Shown: positions 23,212 to 32,137, counted from the stretch's first letter. The stretch is DNA of 64,000 nt from an uncultured Collinsella sp. (GCA_958350755.1 CATWID010000003.1:1-64000); one strand, 5' to 3'. The notes: generated by a model not told the origin, from the sequence alone. Made by a program: numbers and translations.

Positions 23212-23549
23212 CGTGCTTCCTCCTGCTTTTTGATCTGCGCTTCCATGCGCTCGAGTTTGCCGGTCATGGTGTCGGTAAATCCGGGTCGAATATCGGCTTT
23301 GAGCACGACTTCGGTGCGGATGCCCTTGCTCGCCAACACAAAGGTTGCGTCGCGCACGACCTGCATGACCTCGTCCCAGTCGCCCTCGATCTCGGTGAAC
23401 ATCGAGGTGGTGCGGTTGGGAAGGCCGCTCTCGCGAATGACACGCACGACCTCGGCGACCTCGGCGGACAGCTCGTCGCCGGTGCCGCATGGGGCGATGG
23501 CCACGGCGACGAGTGTGTTCATGCCGGCATCGGTTGCGGGCTCGGACAT
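23208..23549 (-). CDS. MTH1187/YqgV-family thiamine-binding protein
   Basis: A 113-residue protein of the UPF0045/MTH1187 family, small ferredoxin-like proteins that bind thiamine or its HMP moiety. It shows LVAVAIAPCGTGDELSAEVA, ESGLPNRTTSMFTEIEGDWD and KADIRPGFTDTMTGKL. It lies between thiM and thiE, overlapping thiE by four bases, which supports a role in thiamine precursor handling. Start 23549 has GGAGG at suitable distance. MNTLVAV at 23522 is a less likely alternative. Confidence 0.85.
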   Translation of the reverse strand: MSEPATDAGMNTLVAVAIAPCGTGDELSAEVAEVVRVIRESGLPNRTTSMFTEIEGDWDEVMQVVRDATFVLASKGIRTEVVLKADIRPGFTDTMTGKLERMEAQIKKQEEAR

Positions 23550-23552
23550 GGC

Positions 23553-24392
23553 TTATGCCTCCTCGAGCTCGAGTCGGTTATCGGCAATGTCCTGGGCGGT
23601 CGCGCGGTAGAGCTCGTCGATAAAGGCGACCTTAAAGCTTGCCGGGGCATCGGCGACGGCGGCGGCACGCGTGCCGGCAACGTTGTAGACGGCGGTGCCG
23701 CAGACGGCTGCCGTAAACGGGTCGGCGGCGCAGGCGTACACGGCCAGCACGCCGCCCTGCGAGCAGCCGCAGCCGGTGATCTTGGACATGAGCGGGCTGC
23801 CGCCGTGGGACTTGGCCACGGTCGTGCCGTCGGTAATCAGGTCGACTTCGCCCGAGACCACTACGGCGCCGCCGGTGTAGCGGGCGAGCGCCACGGCGGC
23901 ATCGCGGGCGGCGTCGACCGTGTCGGTGGTGTCGACGCCGCGCACGCGGCTCAGATCAGCCGCCTCGCCCTCAAGACCCCACAGGCCGGCGAGCGCGATA
24001 ATCTCGGAGGCATTGCCGCGCACGATGGCGGGCTTGTACTGCTTGAGCTCGTTTACCAGCTGGGTGCGCAGGCTACCGATGCCCAGACCAACCGGATCGA
24101 GCACCCAGGGCTTGCCGGCGTCGTGTGCCGCCTTGGCCGCGCGGGGAATCGTCTGCTCGTAGATGGGAAAGAGCGTGCCCATATTGAGATAGATGGCGCC
24201 GCCGCCGGCAACGAGTGCCTCGCCCTCGTCGGGCAGATAGACCATGGCGGCCGATCCGCCCACGGCGAGCTGTGCGTTGGCGACAAAGTCGATCGTCACC
24301 GTGTTGGTGATGGAGCCCGCCATCGGATTGGTGGCGCGAATCTCCTCCACGGCCTTGATCACGTTTTGCTTAAGCTGTTCCGAATCGATCAC
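23553..24392 (-). CDS. thiM: Hydroxyethylthiazole kinase ThiM
   Basis: A 279-residue ribokinase-fold enzyme that phosphorylates hydroxyethylthiazole for thiamine salvage. Motifs: ATNPMAGSITNTVTIDFVAN, GGSAAMVYLPDE, PWVLDPVGLG, IVRGNASEIIAL, and the catalytic anion hole GCGCSQGGVLA with Cys as in ThiM. Start is GTG 24392 with AAGGAGG eight bases upstream. It is the first gene of a three-gene operon (thiM, thiamine-binding protein, thiE) led by a TPP riboswitch. No thiD is present here, so HMP kinase must be elsewhere. Confidence 0.95.
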   Translation of the reverse strand: MIDSEQLKQNVIKAVEEIRATNPMAGSITNTVTIDFVANAQLAVGGSAAMVYLPDEGEALVAGGGAIYLNMGTLFPIYEQTIPRAAKAAHDAGKPWVLDPVGLGIGSLRTQLVNELKQYKPAIVRGNASEIIALAGLWGLEGEAADLSRVRGVDTTDTVDAARDAAVALARYTGGAVVVSGEVDLITDGTTVAKSHGGSPLMSKITGCGCSQGGVLAVYACAADPFTAAVCGTAVYNVAGTRAAAVADAPASFKVAFIDELYRATAQDIADNRLELEEA

Positions 24393-24414
24393 TGCACATG
24401 CCTCCTTGGCATAG

Positions 24415-24450
24415 AAAAGGGGCGCTGTGCATAGACAGCGCCCCTAAAAA
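24415..24450 (-). terminator. Riboswitch expression-platform terminator
   Basis: On the minus strand AGGGGCGCTGTC pairs with GCACAGCGCCCCT and is followed by TTTTC. It lies between the TPP aptamer and the thiM binding site, so the riboswitch most likely acts by transcription attenuation. Confidence 0.8.
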
Positions 24451-24545
24451 GGCGGCATGCTCCCTACGCCAGCATTAACTGACAGGTTCAAAGGATTGGG
24501 CCCCATGCCCTCTCAGCCTTGTGGTTTGCACCGCCGGCACTCCCG
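24451..24545 (-). promoter_or_regulatory. TPP riboswitch (THI box)
   Basis: Read on the minus strand, the conserved THI-box parts occur in order: GCGGGAGTGCC, CTGAGAGGGC, AACCTG, and TAATGCTGGCGTAGGGA, closing with GCATGCCGCC. The outer GGCGG/CCGCC pairing forms P1. It precedes thiM and is followed by an intrinsic terminator. Confidence 0.95.
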
Positions 24546-24575
24546 CATCGAATCTGTTGTTCCCTATACTAGCGC

Positions 24576-24677
24576 ACCTGCCAAAAAGGGACAGGTTTAT
24601 TTTGGCAGGTAACAACTGGGGCTTTGCGTTTTCCCAGATAAAACCTGCCAATATAAACCTGTCTCTTTTTGGCAGGT
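24576..24677. repeat. BIME-like pair of inverted ACCTGCC repeats
   Basis: Two 35-bp units in opposite orientation at 24576-24610 and 24643-24677, each running from ACCTGCC to GGCAGGT, flanking a short spacer with TTTTCCCAGATAAA. The same unit plus the TTTATCTGGG continuation occurs at 1099-1143. Confidence 0.85.
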
Positions 24678-24717
24678 CGGTACAATAGACGGGATTAAGA
24701 ATGACCGAGGGGACCTT

Positions 24718-25626
24718 ATGATTAAACTTGTGCTGACCGATATGGACGATACGCTGATTCCAGCCGGGCATGACGGCGCCAGCGACTACGCCATCGAGGG
24801 CATTCATGCCATGCAGGCGGCGGGTCTGCACTTTGGCCCGGTTTCGGGTCGCCAGCCGTCCGCGATGGGCTGGATGTTCAAAAATCGTTCCGAGTGCTTT
24901 TCGACCGGCGCGTTCTGCAACGGCCAGGTCATGTTTGTCGACGGTCAGGCGGTCGCTTCGCGCGCGACCGACAACGATGCCCTGATGCGTCTGGCAGACT
25001 ACCTGGAGCAAGAGACCGACGATACGTACTTGAAGGTCTACAGCCTGGGTGATGACTTTTGGAATAACGATGCCTATTGCGTGACGAGCGATCCCGAGCG
25101 TGTGCGCCGCGCCATGGAGTCGGGCGGCAACGCGTGGCTCAAGGGCGAAGAGGCCCCGTGCCGTCCCGTTGTCGATGACGCGCCGGTGTTTAAGGCGAAT
25201 ATCTGGAGTGCTCGTTCGCGTGAGGAGCTCGCGGAGCTACGCGAGCGCGTTGCCGCCGAGGTGCCGGAACTCTCGCTTGTGTTTCCCAACAACCGAGTGC
25301 GCCTGTTCGACATCCTTCCGGCCGGTTGGGACAAGGGCTGCGCTGCGCTGGAGCTGGCGCGCGCTTTGGGCCTGACGCCCGACGAGGTGGCCGTATTTGG
25401 CGATTCCGATAACGACCTGCCCATGATCGATGCCGTTCCCAACTCCGTTGCAGTCGCCAATGCCAACGAGGCCGTTACGGCGGCGGCGCGCTGGCATATT
25501 GGCGCTGCGGCGGATGATGCGGTCGCCGGGGCTCTGCATCAGATTGCCGCCTGCGCCGCGACGGGGGAGATGCCGTCGTTTATGCGTCAGATGGACGCAA
25601 CGGGTTTCGACGTCACGAACGTCTAG
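24718..25626 (+). CDS. HAD-superfamily (Cof-type) phosphatase
   Basis: A 302-residue HAD hydrolase with type IIB cap. Motif I is LTDMDDTL (nucleophile D8, acid D10), motif II is GPVSGRQPS, motif III is WDKGCAALELA with Lys, and motif IV is GDSDNDLPMI. Such enzymes dephosphorylate sugar phosphates, pyridoxal phosphate or flavin precursors; substrate is not inferable. GAGGGGACC precedes ATG 24718. It is followed 10 bases later by a LysR regulator and is likely co-transcribed. Confidence 0.85.
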   Translation: MIKLVLTDMDDTLIPAGHDGASDYAIEGIHAMQAAGLHFGPVSGRQPSAMGWMFKNRSECFSTGAFCNGQVMFVDGQAVASRATDNDALMRLADYLEQETDDTYLKVYSLGDDFWNNDAYCVTSDPERVRRAMESGGNAWLKGEEAPCRPVVDDAPVFKANIWSARSREELAELRERVAAEVPELSLVFPNNRVRLFDILPAGWDKGCAALELARALGLTPDEVAVFGDSDNDLPMIDAVPNSVAVANANEAVTAAARWHIGAAADDAVAGALHQIAACAATGEMPSFMRQMDATGFDVTNV

Positions 25627-25636
25627 GGAGAAGGCT

Positions 25637-26533
25637 ATGAAGCTCCAGCAGCTCAGGTATGTTGTTAAGGTTGCCGAATGCGGCAGCATCACCGAGGCCT
25701 CGCGCCGGCTCTTTGTGACGCAGCCTTCGATTACCGCGTCGATCCGCGATCTCGAAAATGAGATGGGCGTGCGCATCTTTGAGCGCACCAACAAGGGCGT
25801 CATTGTGTCCGAGGAGGGCGAGACCTTTTTGGGCTACGCGCGCCAGGTACTCGACCAGGCCGATCTGCTCGAGGGCAAGTACAAGGGCGCGTCCGAGCAG
25901 GTGCCGCACTTTAGTGTGAGCTGCCAGCATTATTCCTTTGCCGTTAACGCGTTTGTTGACGTGATCCGCGAGTTCGATGCCGCGCGCTACGACTTTACCC
26001 TGCGCGAGGAGCAAACCCACGAGATTATCGAGGACGTCGCGCACATGAAAAGCGAGCTCGGCATCCTGTATCTGTCGGAGCACAATCGCGAGGTCATCGA
26101 GCGCATGTTGGCGGCCAACGAGCTCGTGTTCGAAGGGCTCTTCTGCGCCACGCCGCATGTCTTCGTGTGCGCCGACCATCCGCTGGCGGGCCGCTCGAGT
26201 GTGACGCTCGAGGACTTGGAAGACTACCCGTTCCTGTCCTATGAGCAGGGCAGCTATAACTCGTTTTATTATTCTGAGGAGCTGACCTCGACCTTTGAGC
26301 GCCGCAAGAATATCCGCGTGCGCGACCGTGCGACGCTGTTCAACCTAGCTATGGGCCTTAACGGCTACACGGTGTGTTCGGGCGTGATCAGCCATGAGCT
26401 TAACGGCCCCGGTATTATCTCGATTCCGCTCGATGTAGACGAGTACATGGAGATCGGCATTATCACGCGCAAGAACACGACGCTCACGCGCTACGGTCGG
26501 GCCTATATCGACGCGATTCGTCAGCATATCTAG
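25637..26533 (+). CDS. LysR-family transcriptional regulator
   Basis: A 298-residue LTTR. The N-terminal winged helix is typical: MKLQQLRYVVKVAECGSITE, ASRRLFVTQPSITASIRDLE. The effector-binding domain follows from about residue 90. GGGAGAAGG precedes ATG 25637. The gene lies 156 bases before the MetE-like gene in the same direction, and the gap contains a perfect 8-bp-armed palindrome (26580-26602). Control of the methyltransferase in response to sulfur amino acid status is a reasonable inference, not shown. Confidence 0.85.
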   Translation: MKLQQLRYVVKVAECGSITEASRRLFVTQPSITASIRDLENEMGVRIFERTNKGVIVSEEGETFLGYARQVLDQADLLEGKYKGASEQVPHFSVSCQHYSFAVNAFVDVIREFDAARYDFTLREEQTHEIIEDVAHMKSELGILYLSEHNREVIERMLAANELVFEGLFCATPHVFVCADHPLAGRSSVTLEDLEDYPFLSYEQGSYNSFYYSEELTSTFERRKNIRVRDRATLFNLAMGLNGYTVCSGVISHELNGPGIISIPLDVDEYMEIGIITRKNTTLTRYGRAYIDAIRQHI

Positions 26534-26579
26534 ACTGCTGCGTCCTGAACGGGTCAAATCTCTTCATGGCAGTCCCAAC

Positions 26580-26602
26580 TGATATAGGAAGCATCTATAT
26601 CA
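26580..26602. promoter_or_regulatory. Candidate operator upstream of the MetE-like gene
   Basis: TGATATAG and CTATATCA are perfect inverted arms around GAAGCAT. Position (about 90 bases before the gene) and form fit a LysR-type binding site. The A+T-rich stretch after it (TTATAAACGTATATTTT) can hold the promoter. Confidence 0.5.
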
Positions 26603-26689
26603 AACTGTTATAAACGTATATTTTACGATGGCCATATGAACGCTCATACTCTGTCCCAGTAAAGCAACCAATGCAAAAGGGAGATATCT

Positions 26690-27823
26690 ATGAGCACTTC
26701 GATTCAACCGAACGCGCCGTTTCGCGCTGATATCGTCGGCAGCTTTCTTCGTCCGCAGGCCGTAAAGGACGCTCGTGCTGCCTATGCGGCAGGCACGCTT
26801 GATGCCGAGGGGCTTAAGGCCGTCGAGGACGATGCCATCCGCGATTTGGTGGCAAAGCAAAAGGCCGCCGGCCTGCAGGTCATCACCGATGGCGAGTTTC
26901 GCCGCAGCTACTGGCACCTCGATTTTATGTGGGGGCTGAACGGCGTCGAGCGTCGTACCTCGCGTGCGGGCTATATGTTCCACGACGAGGAGACCACGGC
27001 CGATACCGCCGTGGTGACCGGCCCCATCAGCGGAGAGAACCACCCCTTCGTCGAGCACTTTAAGTTTGTCAAGGCACTTGAGGGCGAGGGCCACGTTGCA
27101 CGCCAGACCATCCCGGCACCGATCCAGACGTTCTCCGAAGTCACGCTCGACCGTTGCGATGGCCAGCAGGAGAGTCTGCGCGCCGTCTACAAGACCGACG
27201 AAGAGCTCGCCGATGCCATCGCGGCAGCATACCGCACCGTGATTGCCGACCTGTACGCAGCAGGCTGCCGCAATATCCAGTTTGATGACTGTACTTGGGG
27301 TATCTACTGCGACACCGATTTCGTGGCAAAGACCGGCATGAGCCCGGTCGACCTGCAAAAGGTAAGCGAGCTGGGCGTGGCGCTCAACAACGCCGCCATC
27401 GAGGGCAAGCCCGACGATCTGGTCATCAACACGCACGTGTGCCGCGGCAACTATCACTCCACGTATGCCTTCGAGGGTGGTTACGATCCCATTGCACCGT
27501 ACCTGTTTGCGCACGAGGATGTCGACGCGTTCTACCTTGAGTTCGATACGCCGCGCGCCGGTGGCTTTGAGCCGCTCAAGTATGTTGCTCCCGGCAAGAA
27601 GGTCGTGCTGGGCCTGGTGACCACCAAGGCCGCTGAGCTCGAGGACGAGGATGCCATCGTCGAACGTATTCACGAGGCCGCAAAGTATGTGCCGCTCGTG
27701 AACCTGTACCTGTCGCCCCAGTGCGGCTTTGCCAGCTGTGAGATTGGCAACAAACTGACCGAGGACGAACAGTGGGCAAAGATCGCGCTGGTCAAGCGCA
27801 TTTCCGAGCGCGTTTGGAAGTAA
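26690..27823 (+). CDS. Cobalamin-independent methionine synthase-like methyltransferase (YxjG/YxjH type)
   Basis: A 377-residue protein equivalent to the C-terminal catalytic barrel of MetE. It shows FRADIVGSFLRP near the N-terminus, DGEFRRSYWHLDF, FDDCTWGIYCD, NTHVCRGN with the His and Cys zinc ligands, and LSPQCGFAS with the last Cys ligand. Single-domain forms use other methyl donors (for example methylated cobalamin proteins or small thiols) than the two-barrel MetE. A GGGAG site precedes ATG 26690. The upstream LysR gene and palindrome suggest regulated expression. Confidence 0.85.
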   Translation: MSTSIQPNAPFRADIVGSFLRPQAVKDARAAYAAGTLDAEGLKAVEDDAIRDLVAKQKAAGLQVITDGEFRRSYWHLDFMWGLNGVERRTSRAGYMFHDEETTADTAVVTGPISGENHPFVEHFKFVKALEGEGHVARQTIPAPIQTFSEVTLDRCDGQQESLRAVYKTDEELADAIAAAYRTVIADLYAAGCRNIQFDDCTWGIYCDTDFVAKTGMSPVDLQKVSELGVALNNAAIEGKPDDLVINTHVCRGNYHSTYAFEGGYDPIAPYLFAHEDVDAFYLEFDTPRAGGFEPLKYVAPGKKVVLGLVTTKAAELEDEDAIVERIHEAAKYVPLVNLYLSPQCGFASCEIGNKLTEDEQWAKIALVKRISERVWK

Positions 27824-27946
27824 CGCTACCGTTTGCAGGTGACGGCGCGTGCGAGACATGGCATATCACGTACAATGGTTCGGATCGTATCGTTCGGGCA
27901 GGTTATCCGATATGCCTGATCGCCCTTCCATCATGAAAGGACTTCC

Positions 27947-29281
27947 ATGTCCCAATCCTCGACGCCCGCCGTCACCGATGCCATCTACGACGCATCGTCG
28001 CTCGGCCGCCCGCGCATGTTTGTGTTGGGTTTGCAACACATGTTTGCGATGTTCGGAGCCACGGTGCTGGTGCCCGTGCTCACCGGTCTCTCGGTTTCGG
28101 CGACGCTTTTGTTTGCCGGCTTGGGAACGCTGCTGTTCCACTTCCTGTCGCGCGGTAAGGTGCCGGCCTTCCTGGGCTCGTCGTTTGCCTTTATCGCTGG
28201 CTATGCCGCGATTGCGCCCAACGGCGAGGCCGAGCTTTTGCCCTACGCTTGCCTGGGCGTAGCCTGCGCCGGTCTGCTCTATCCGGTGCTGGCGGCGCTC
28301 TTCCGCGCGTTTGGCGCCAAGCGCGTCATGCGCTTCTTTCCGCCGGTAGTGACGGGCCCCATCGTCATTTCCATCGGCTTGATCCTGGCAAGCTCCGCTA
28401 TTGCCAACTGCCAGACCAACTGGCTTGTGGCTGTTATTGCCGTTGCCGTTATCGTGATCTGCAACATTTGGGGCCGCGGCATGGTCAAGATCGTGCCGAT
28501 TCTGCTGGGCGTTGTGGTGAGCTATGCCGTTGCGACTGCGCTCGGCGAGGTTGATTTCTCGGGCGTCGCAGCCGCTCCCTGGGTTGGCTTGCCCGTCGTG
28601 TGGGATAACACCGTGTTTGCACTCTTTGGGCCGCAGTTCGATAGCGGTCTTGCCACGACGGCCATCATCACCATCATGCCGCTGGCCTTCGCGACCATGA
28701 TCGAGCATATCGGCGATATCTCTGCTATCGGTTCGACTTGCGAGCGCAACTACATTGCCGATCCCGGTCTGCATCGCACGCTGCTCGGCGACGGCCTTGC
28801 CACGATTCTGGCTTCGCTCTTTGGCGCTCCGGCCAACACTACGTATGGTGAGAACACCGGCGTGCTCGCCCTGACGCGCGTGTTCGACCCGCGCGTAATT
28901 CGAATTGCCGCGTGTTGCGCCATCGTGCTTTCGTTCTGCCCCAAGTTCGCGGCTGTCATTGCGGCCATGCCGGCGTGTGTGATCGGCGGTGTGTCGCTCG
29001 TGCTCTACGGCATGATCAGCGCTGTGGGCGTCCGCAACCTCATCGAGAACCAGGTCGATTTCCAGAACAACCGCAACGTGCTGGTTGCCGCGCTGGTGCT
29101 CGTGCTTTCGCTCGGCATCGCGTACAGCACCGCCGGCGCCATCGTGTTGGAGCTGGGCGGCGTGACCATTTCGCTGTCCGGCATTGCCGTGGGCTCACTG
29201 GTGGGCATTGTGCTCAACGCCATCCTGCCGGGTAACGACTTTGAGTTTGATGTCTCCGAGCTTGAGGAGGCTGCTGAGTAG
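27947..29281 (+). CDS. Uracil/xanthine (NCS2) permease, UraA-like
   Basis: A 444-residue membrane protein with about 12-14 helices. It begins with VLGLQHMFAMFGATVLVPVL, the UraA-like first helix with the conserved GLQHxFAMFGA motif. The NCS2 signature region is visible as FATMIEHIGDISAIGS (with the substrate-site Glu) and GAPANTTYGENTGVLALTRV. This matches uracil permeases more closely than xanthine carriers. A GAAAGGAC site precedes ATG 27947 and a TACAAT-like -10 lies about 75 bases upstream. A terminator follows. Confidence 0.9.
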   Translation: MSQSSTPAVTDAIYDASSLGRPRMFVLGLQHMFAMFGATVLVPVLTGLSVSATLLFAGLGTLLFHFLSRGKVPAFLGSSFAFIAGYAAIAPNGEAELLPYACLGVACAGLLYPVLAALFRAFGAKRVMRFFPPVVTGPIVISIGLILASSAIANCQTNWLVAVIAVAVIVICNIWGRGMVKIVPILLGVVVSYAVATALGEVDFSGVAAAPWVGLPVVWDNTVFALFGPQFDSGLATTAIITIMPLAFATMIEHIGDISAIGSTCERNYIADPGLHRTLLGDGLATILASLFGAPANTTYGENTGVLALTRVFDPRVIRIAACCAIVLSFCPKFAAVIAAMPACVIGGVSLVLYGMISAVGVRNLIENQVDFQNNRNVLVAALVLVLSLGIAYSTAGAIVLELGGVTISLSGIAVGSLVGIVLNAILPGNDFEFDVSELEEAAE

Positions 29282-29306
29282 CAGCTGCGTTCAGCTAAAA
29301 CAAGAT

Positions 29307-29345
29307 ATGGTGCCCATGCGTATATGCGTGTGGGCACCATTTTTA
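29307..29345 (+). terminator. Intrinsic terminator after the uracil permease
   Basis: ATGGTGCCCA...TGGGCACCAT with an internal GCGTATATGCG loop stem, followed by TTTTT. It directly abuts the stop of the minus-strand esterase gene. Confidence 0.85.
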
Positions 29346-30008
29346 ATGTGTCAGTATCCAGTGGATGCCGCGGGCCATGCGTAAGTCGGTTTGGGCAAAG
29401 TGATTGCCGGGGTTGAGCTCCAGCGTTGTTGGAATGCCGCGCTCGACGAGCAACGCTTCCATCGCGCGTGTGTCGTCGAGTACATGCCGCATCATGCGGT
29501 TGGGCGTCTTGGTTTCCTTTTTGCCGAGTGACAGGTAGACGGCTTGCGGGCTGCCGGCAAAAGGGGCCGTGCTGGCACGGTCGACAAAGTCGGGAAACCA
29601 TAGCGACCCCGATGCGCTCGCGGCGCGGTCAAAGGCGTCGGTTTGCCAGAGGGACCAGAGTGCGAAGAGGCCCGCGAGCGAGTAACCGGCAATGCCGCGC
29701 CAGGTGGGCGGCTGAGGAAGCGACGACTCGACCTGGGGGATTATCTGATTCAGCAGCTCATCAAGAAAATCGGCAGCTTGGCCGCCGAAAGGCTCGGCAT
29801 CGCGTACGGTCCCGTCGCATGCCCAGGGGCTCAGCTCGCGATTCCAATCGAGTCCGCCAATGGTGACGAGGGCGAATGGAGGACAGTCGAGCTCTCGGCA
29901 ACACTTATAAACCTCGCTGCCGTCGCCCACGACCACAGGAAGGTAGATGACAGGCGCGCTTTCCGTATGATTCGAATAAACGGTTATCTGCTTTTGATGC
30001 GCTTCCAT
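29343..30008 (-). CDS. Alpha/beta-hydrolase-fold esterase (Fes/BesA-like)
   Basis: A 221-residue esterase. The nucleophile elbow is GYSLAG, the strand before is WRGIAGYSL, the acid region follows VYLSLGKKETKTPNRMM, and the catalytic His lies in NPGNHFAQTDLR. The order and spacing resemble enterochelin-esterase-like/putative esterases of COG2819. There is no signal peptide. A cysteine pair (YKCCRELDC) is present in the N-terminal part. Start 30008 has only a weak GAGA site. No siderophore genes are nearby, so the substrate is open. Confidence 0.75.
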   Translation of the reverse strand: MEAHQKQITVYSNHTESAPVIYLPVVVGDGSEVYKCCRELDCPPFALVTIGGLDWNRELSPWACDGTVRDAEPFGGQAADFLDELLNQIIPQVESSLPQPPTWRGIAGYSLAGLFALWSLWQTDAFDRAASASGSLWFPDFVDRASTAPFAGSPQAVYLSLGKKETKTPNRMMRHVLDDTRAMEALLVERGIPTTLELNPGNHFAQTDLRMARGIHWILTH

Positions 30009-30123
30009 GACGGGCTTCTCTCAGTGTTGTGATATCGGCAGCCCCCCCATTGTCGCACGCCAGCGTATGCCGGTTGGGCTAGACCAAAGACAATCTCGTG
30101 CATCCCCTGCGGACGCATATGGA

Positions 30124-30160
30124 AAACGCCACCGCCGGAGGGGAGCTCGGCGGTGGCGTT
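30124..30160 (-). terminator. Intrinsic terminator of surface protein A
   Basis: AACGCCACCGCCG paired with CGGCGGTGGCGTTTT on the minus strand, about 60 bases after the stop of the gene at 30218. Confidence 0.8.
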
Positions 30161-30217
30161 GTTAAACGGTGCTGGGGCTCGGGGCCTTCGCGGGAGCTGC
30201 CATGTGCGCAGGGGCGT

Positions 30218-31993
30218 CTAAGAGCGCTTACGGCTCGCCATGGTGCCTGCGGCGATAGCGGCTGTTCCCGCAAGGACGGTTGCCACGATGGCCGCACCCG
30301 AGGTGTCGCCGGTTGCCGCGAGCACGCCGGTAGTCTTGGCTTTCGTGGTTGAAGCCGCAACGGCCTTGGTCGGCTTTGAGCCCTCAGACTTGGGGTTCTG
30401 CTTGGACTCCGCGGGCTTGCTTTCTGCGGGCTTGGGGTCTTCCGGCTTGGCTACCTCGGGAGGTGCGATGGTCGTGCTTTTGGCGACTGCTTTGATATAG
30501 AGGGAGTCGACCGTGGCGTCGCCCGTGCCGATGGCTTGGCCTGCCTCGTAGATGCCGTCACGGAGCTTGCGATAGTCAATGACCTTGCCGCCTTCGGGCG
30601 TCTGGATGGCGGCGTTCTCAATCTTGATGGTGCCGATTGTCTTGCCGTCAGCGCTCATGGCACGGGCAAAGATTGCCGCTGTATCTCCTTCGGCCGTTAC
30701 CTTGCTGCGGATGATCGAGATGACTGCGGGTGTGACGCCCTCGCTGGTCTGGGCGATGATGCCGATGTTCTCGCCTTGGGGCTCGGGGCTCGTCTCACCA
30801 TCTTGGTTTTCGCTGTAGGGGATGGGGCCGTCGCCGTTCTCGACATAGCGGGCTATGGCCTTGACAACGGAGTCGCTGATGTAGATGTGGCCACCCTCCT
30901 CGTTGGGTCGATCGTTTCTGGTGGAGAATGCAGCCGAAACCTCGCCTTCCGCAAACGCGTCCACGGTGGAGCCGTTCTTGACGACGATATCGTCTTGGTA
31001 GGTGAAGAGGGCAATGGCGCCACCGTATCTGCCTTTACTTGTGCGGACTGTCACGTTTGCATGATCGAGTGTGATGCCCTTGTGGGCATAGACGCCATAT
31101 TCAACACCGTTTGCGTTGAGGGAGGCGTTTGTGGCTGCGAGGCTGCCCTTGGCCTCGACGGCGGCGTCTTTCTCGGAGCTCGCCTTGACCTGGCTGCCGT
31201 CCGAGATATTGATGTTGCCGCCGCTCCAAATGGCCTCACCATCGGCTGAGCTTGCCTCGACTGTGCCGCCACCCTTGATGGTGAGGTTCTTGTCGGTTCC
31301 GATACCCTTGTCCTTGGTAGCCCTGGCGGTGACGGCCCCGCTGTCGTCAATCGTGATATTGCCGTTTGCCCTGATGCCATCCGATACGCCCGTGGCGTTG
31401 ACGTTGCCCGAACCTTTGATAGCGAGATCGCCCTCGGCGTCGATGGCATCAAACCGAGCGCTCGTGGCGTTGACGGATCCGGCTCCGTCGATGTTGATAT
31501 TACCCGTGGAGAGGATAGCGTCCTCAGTAGATGTCACGCTGAGCGTGCTGCCCGCGTCGCCTTGGATATTGAGCTCGGCGTTCTCATTTTTGCCATGAGA
31601 AGCCTTGATGCCTTCGATCCAGTCGGCAGTGACGATGTTGTTTCCCGAGTATTTCACGTTGAGCTTGCCTGCGGCCTGGATCTCGCCGCCGTTATAGTTG
31701 TTGAGCTTCAAGTCGTCGGCGCCGTCCCACGACCAGGTGCCGGTCTCGTCGCCCGCCGCAGTGCCGGCGTTGTATTTGGTTTCGCCGACCTTGACCCATT
31801 CCGCCGCGAGCGAGACGCTCGGCATGAGCAGCGAGCTCACCGTGAGCGCGCACACGGCGCCTACGACGATGCGGCGCGTCACGCGGCGCCAGCTGCCGTG
31901 CGCGAGTCCTATGCGACGGCGAACGTCGGGTTCGGCAACATGGGTTCCGGCGGTAGTGTCATTGCGTTTGGGGGTCGTGAACAAGGCTGCCAT
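30218..31993 (-). CDS. Sortase-anchored beta-helix surface protein A
   Basis: A 591-residue secreted protein. A 45-residue basic N-terminal region (THVAEPDVRRRIGLAHGSWR) leads to the export helix VVGAVCALTVSSLLMPSVSL, cleaved near LAAEW. The body is a run of roughly 20-residue repeats such as GNINIDGAGSVNATS, LAIKGSGNVNATG, NITIDDSGAVTARAT, LTIKGGGTVEASS, as in parallel beta-helix/carbohydrate-binding surface proteins. A Pro/Lys/Glu/Ser wall-spanning stretch (EVAKPEDPKPAESKPAESK) precedes the sorting signal LAATGDTS, a hydrophobic helix and the RKRS tail. ATG 31993 has GGGAG. It is a tandem paralogue of the next gene. Confidence 0.85.
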   Translation of the reverse strand: MAALFTTPKRNDTTAGTHVAEPDVRRRIGLAHGSWRRVTRRIVVGAVCALTVSSLLMPSVSLAAEWVKVGETKYNAGTAAGDETGTWSWDGADDLKLNNYNGGEIQAAGKLNVKYSGNNIVTADWIEGIKASHGKNENAELNIQGDAGSTLSVTSTEDAILSTGNINIDGAGSVNATSARFDAIDAEGDLAIKGSGNVNATGVSDGIRANGNITIDDSGAVTARATKDKGIGTDKNLTIKGGGTVEASSADGEAIWSGGNINISDGSQVKASSEKDAAVEAKGSLAATNASLNANGVEYGVYAHKGITLDHANVTVRTSKGRYGGAIALFTYQDDIVVKNGSTVDAFAEGEVSAAFSTRNDRPNEEGGHIYISDSVVKAIARYVENGDGPIPYSENQDGETSPEPQGENIGIIAQTSEGVTPAVISIIRSKVTAEGDTAAIFARAMSADGKTIGTIKIENAAIQTPEGGKVIDYRKLRDGIYEAGQAIGTGDATVDSLYIKAVAKSTTIAPPEVAKPEDPKPAESKPAESKQNPKSEGSKPTKAVAASTTKAKTTGVLAATGDTSGAAIVATVLAGTAAIAAGTMASRKRS

Positions 31994-32100
31994 GGTTGCT
32001 CCCGTTCTCATAGGGCCTATACGGCTAGGTTCAGCGTATCTGCTGGATGTTGCCGGCGGTAGTGCCGTTTGGAGGGCAAAATGGCCAAAATGGGGGAGAA
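31994..32100 (-). promoter_or_regulatory. Conserved leader of surface protein A
   Basis: The 90 or so bases before this gene are strongly conserved with those before its paralogue at 34038-34130, including CTCCAAACGGCACTACCGCC and AGGCCCTATGAG. The conservation reflects the duplication but also suggests shared expression signals. Confidence 0.5.
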
Positions 32101-32137
32101 ATAGGCCGCACGCCGGCGCAGGGACCGACGCTAAAAG

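Noticed and set aside
26600..27859. 419-codon minus-strand frame opposite the MetE-like gene
   Set aside because: Antisense shadow; the plus-strand product has zinc ligands and family motifs throughout.
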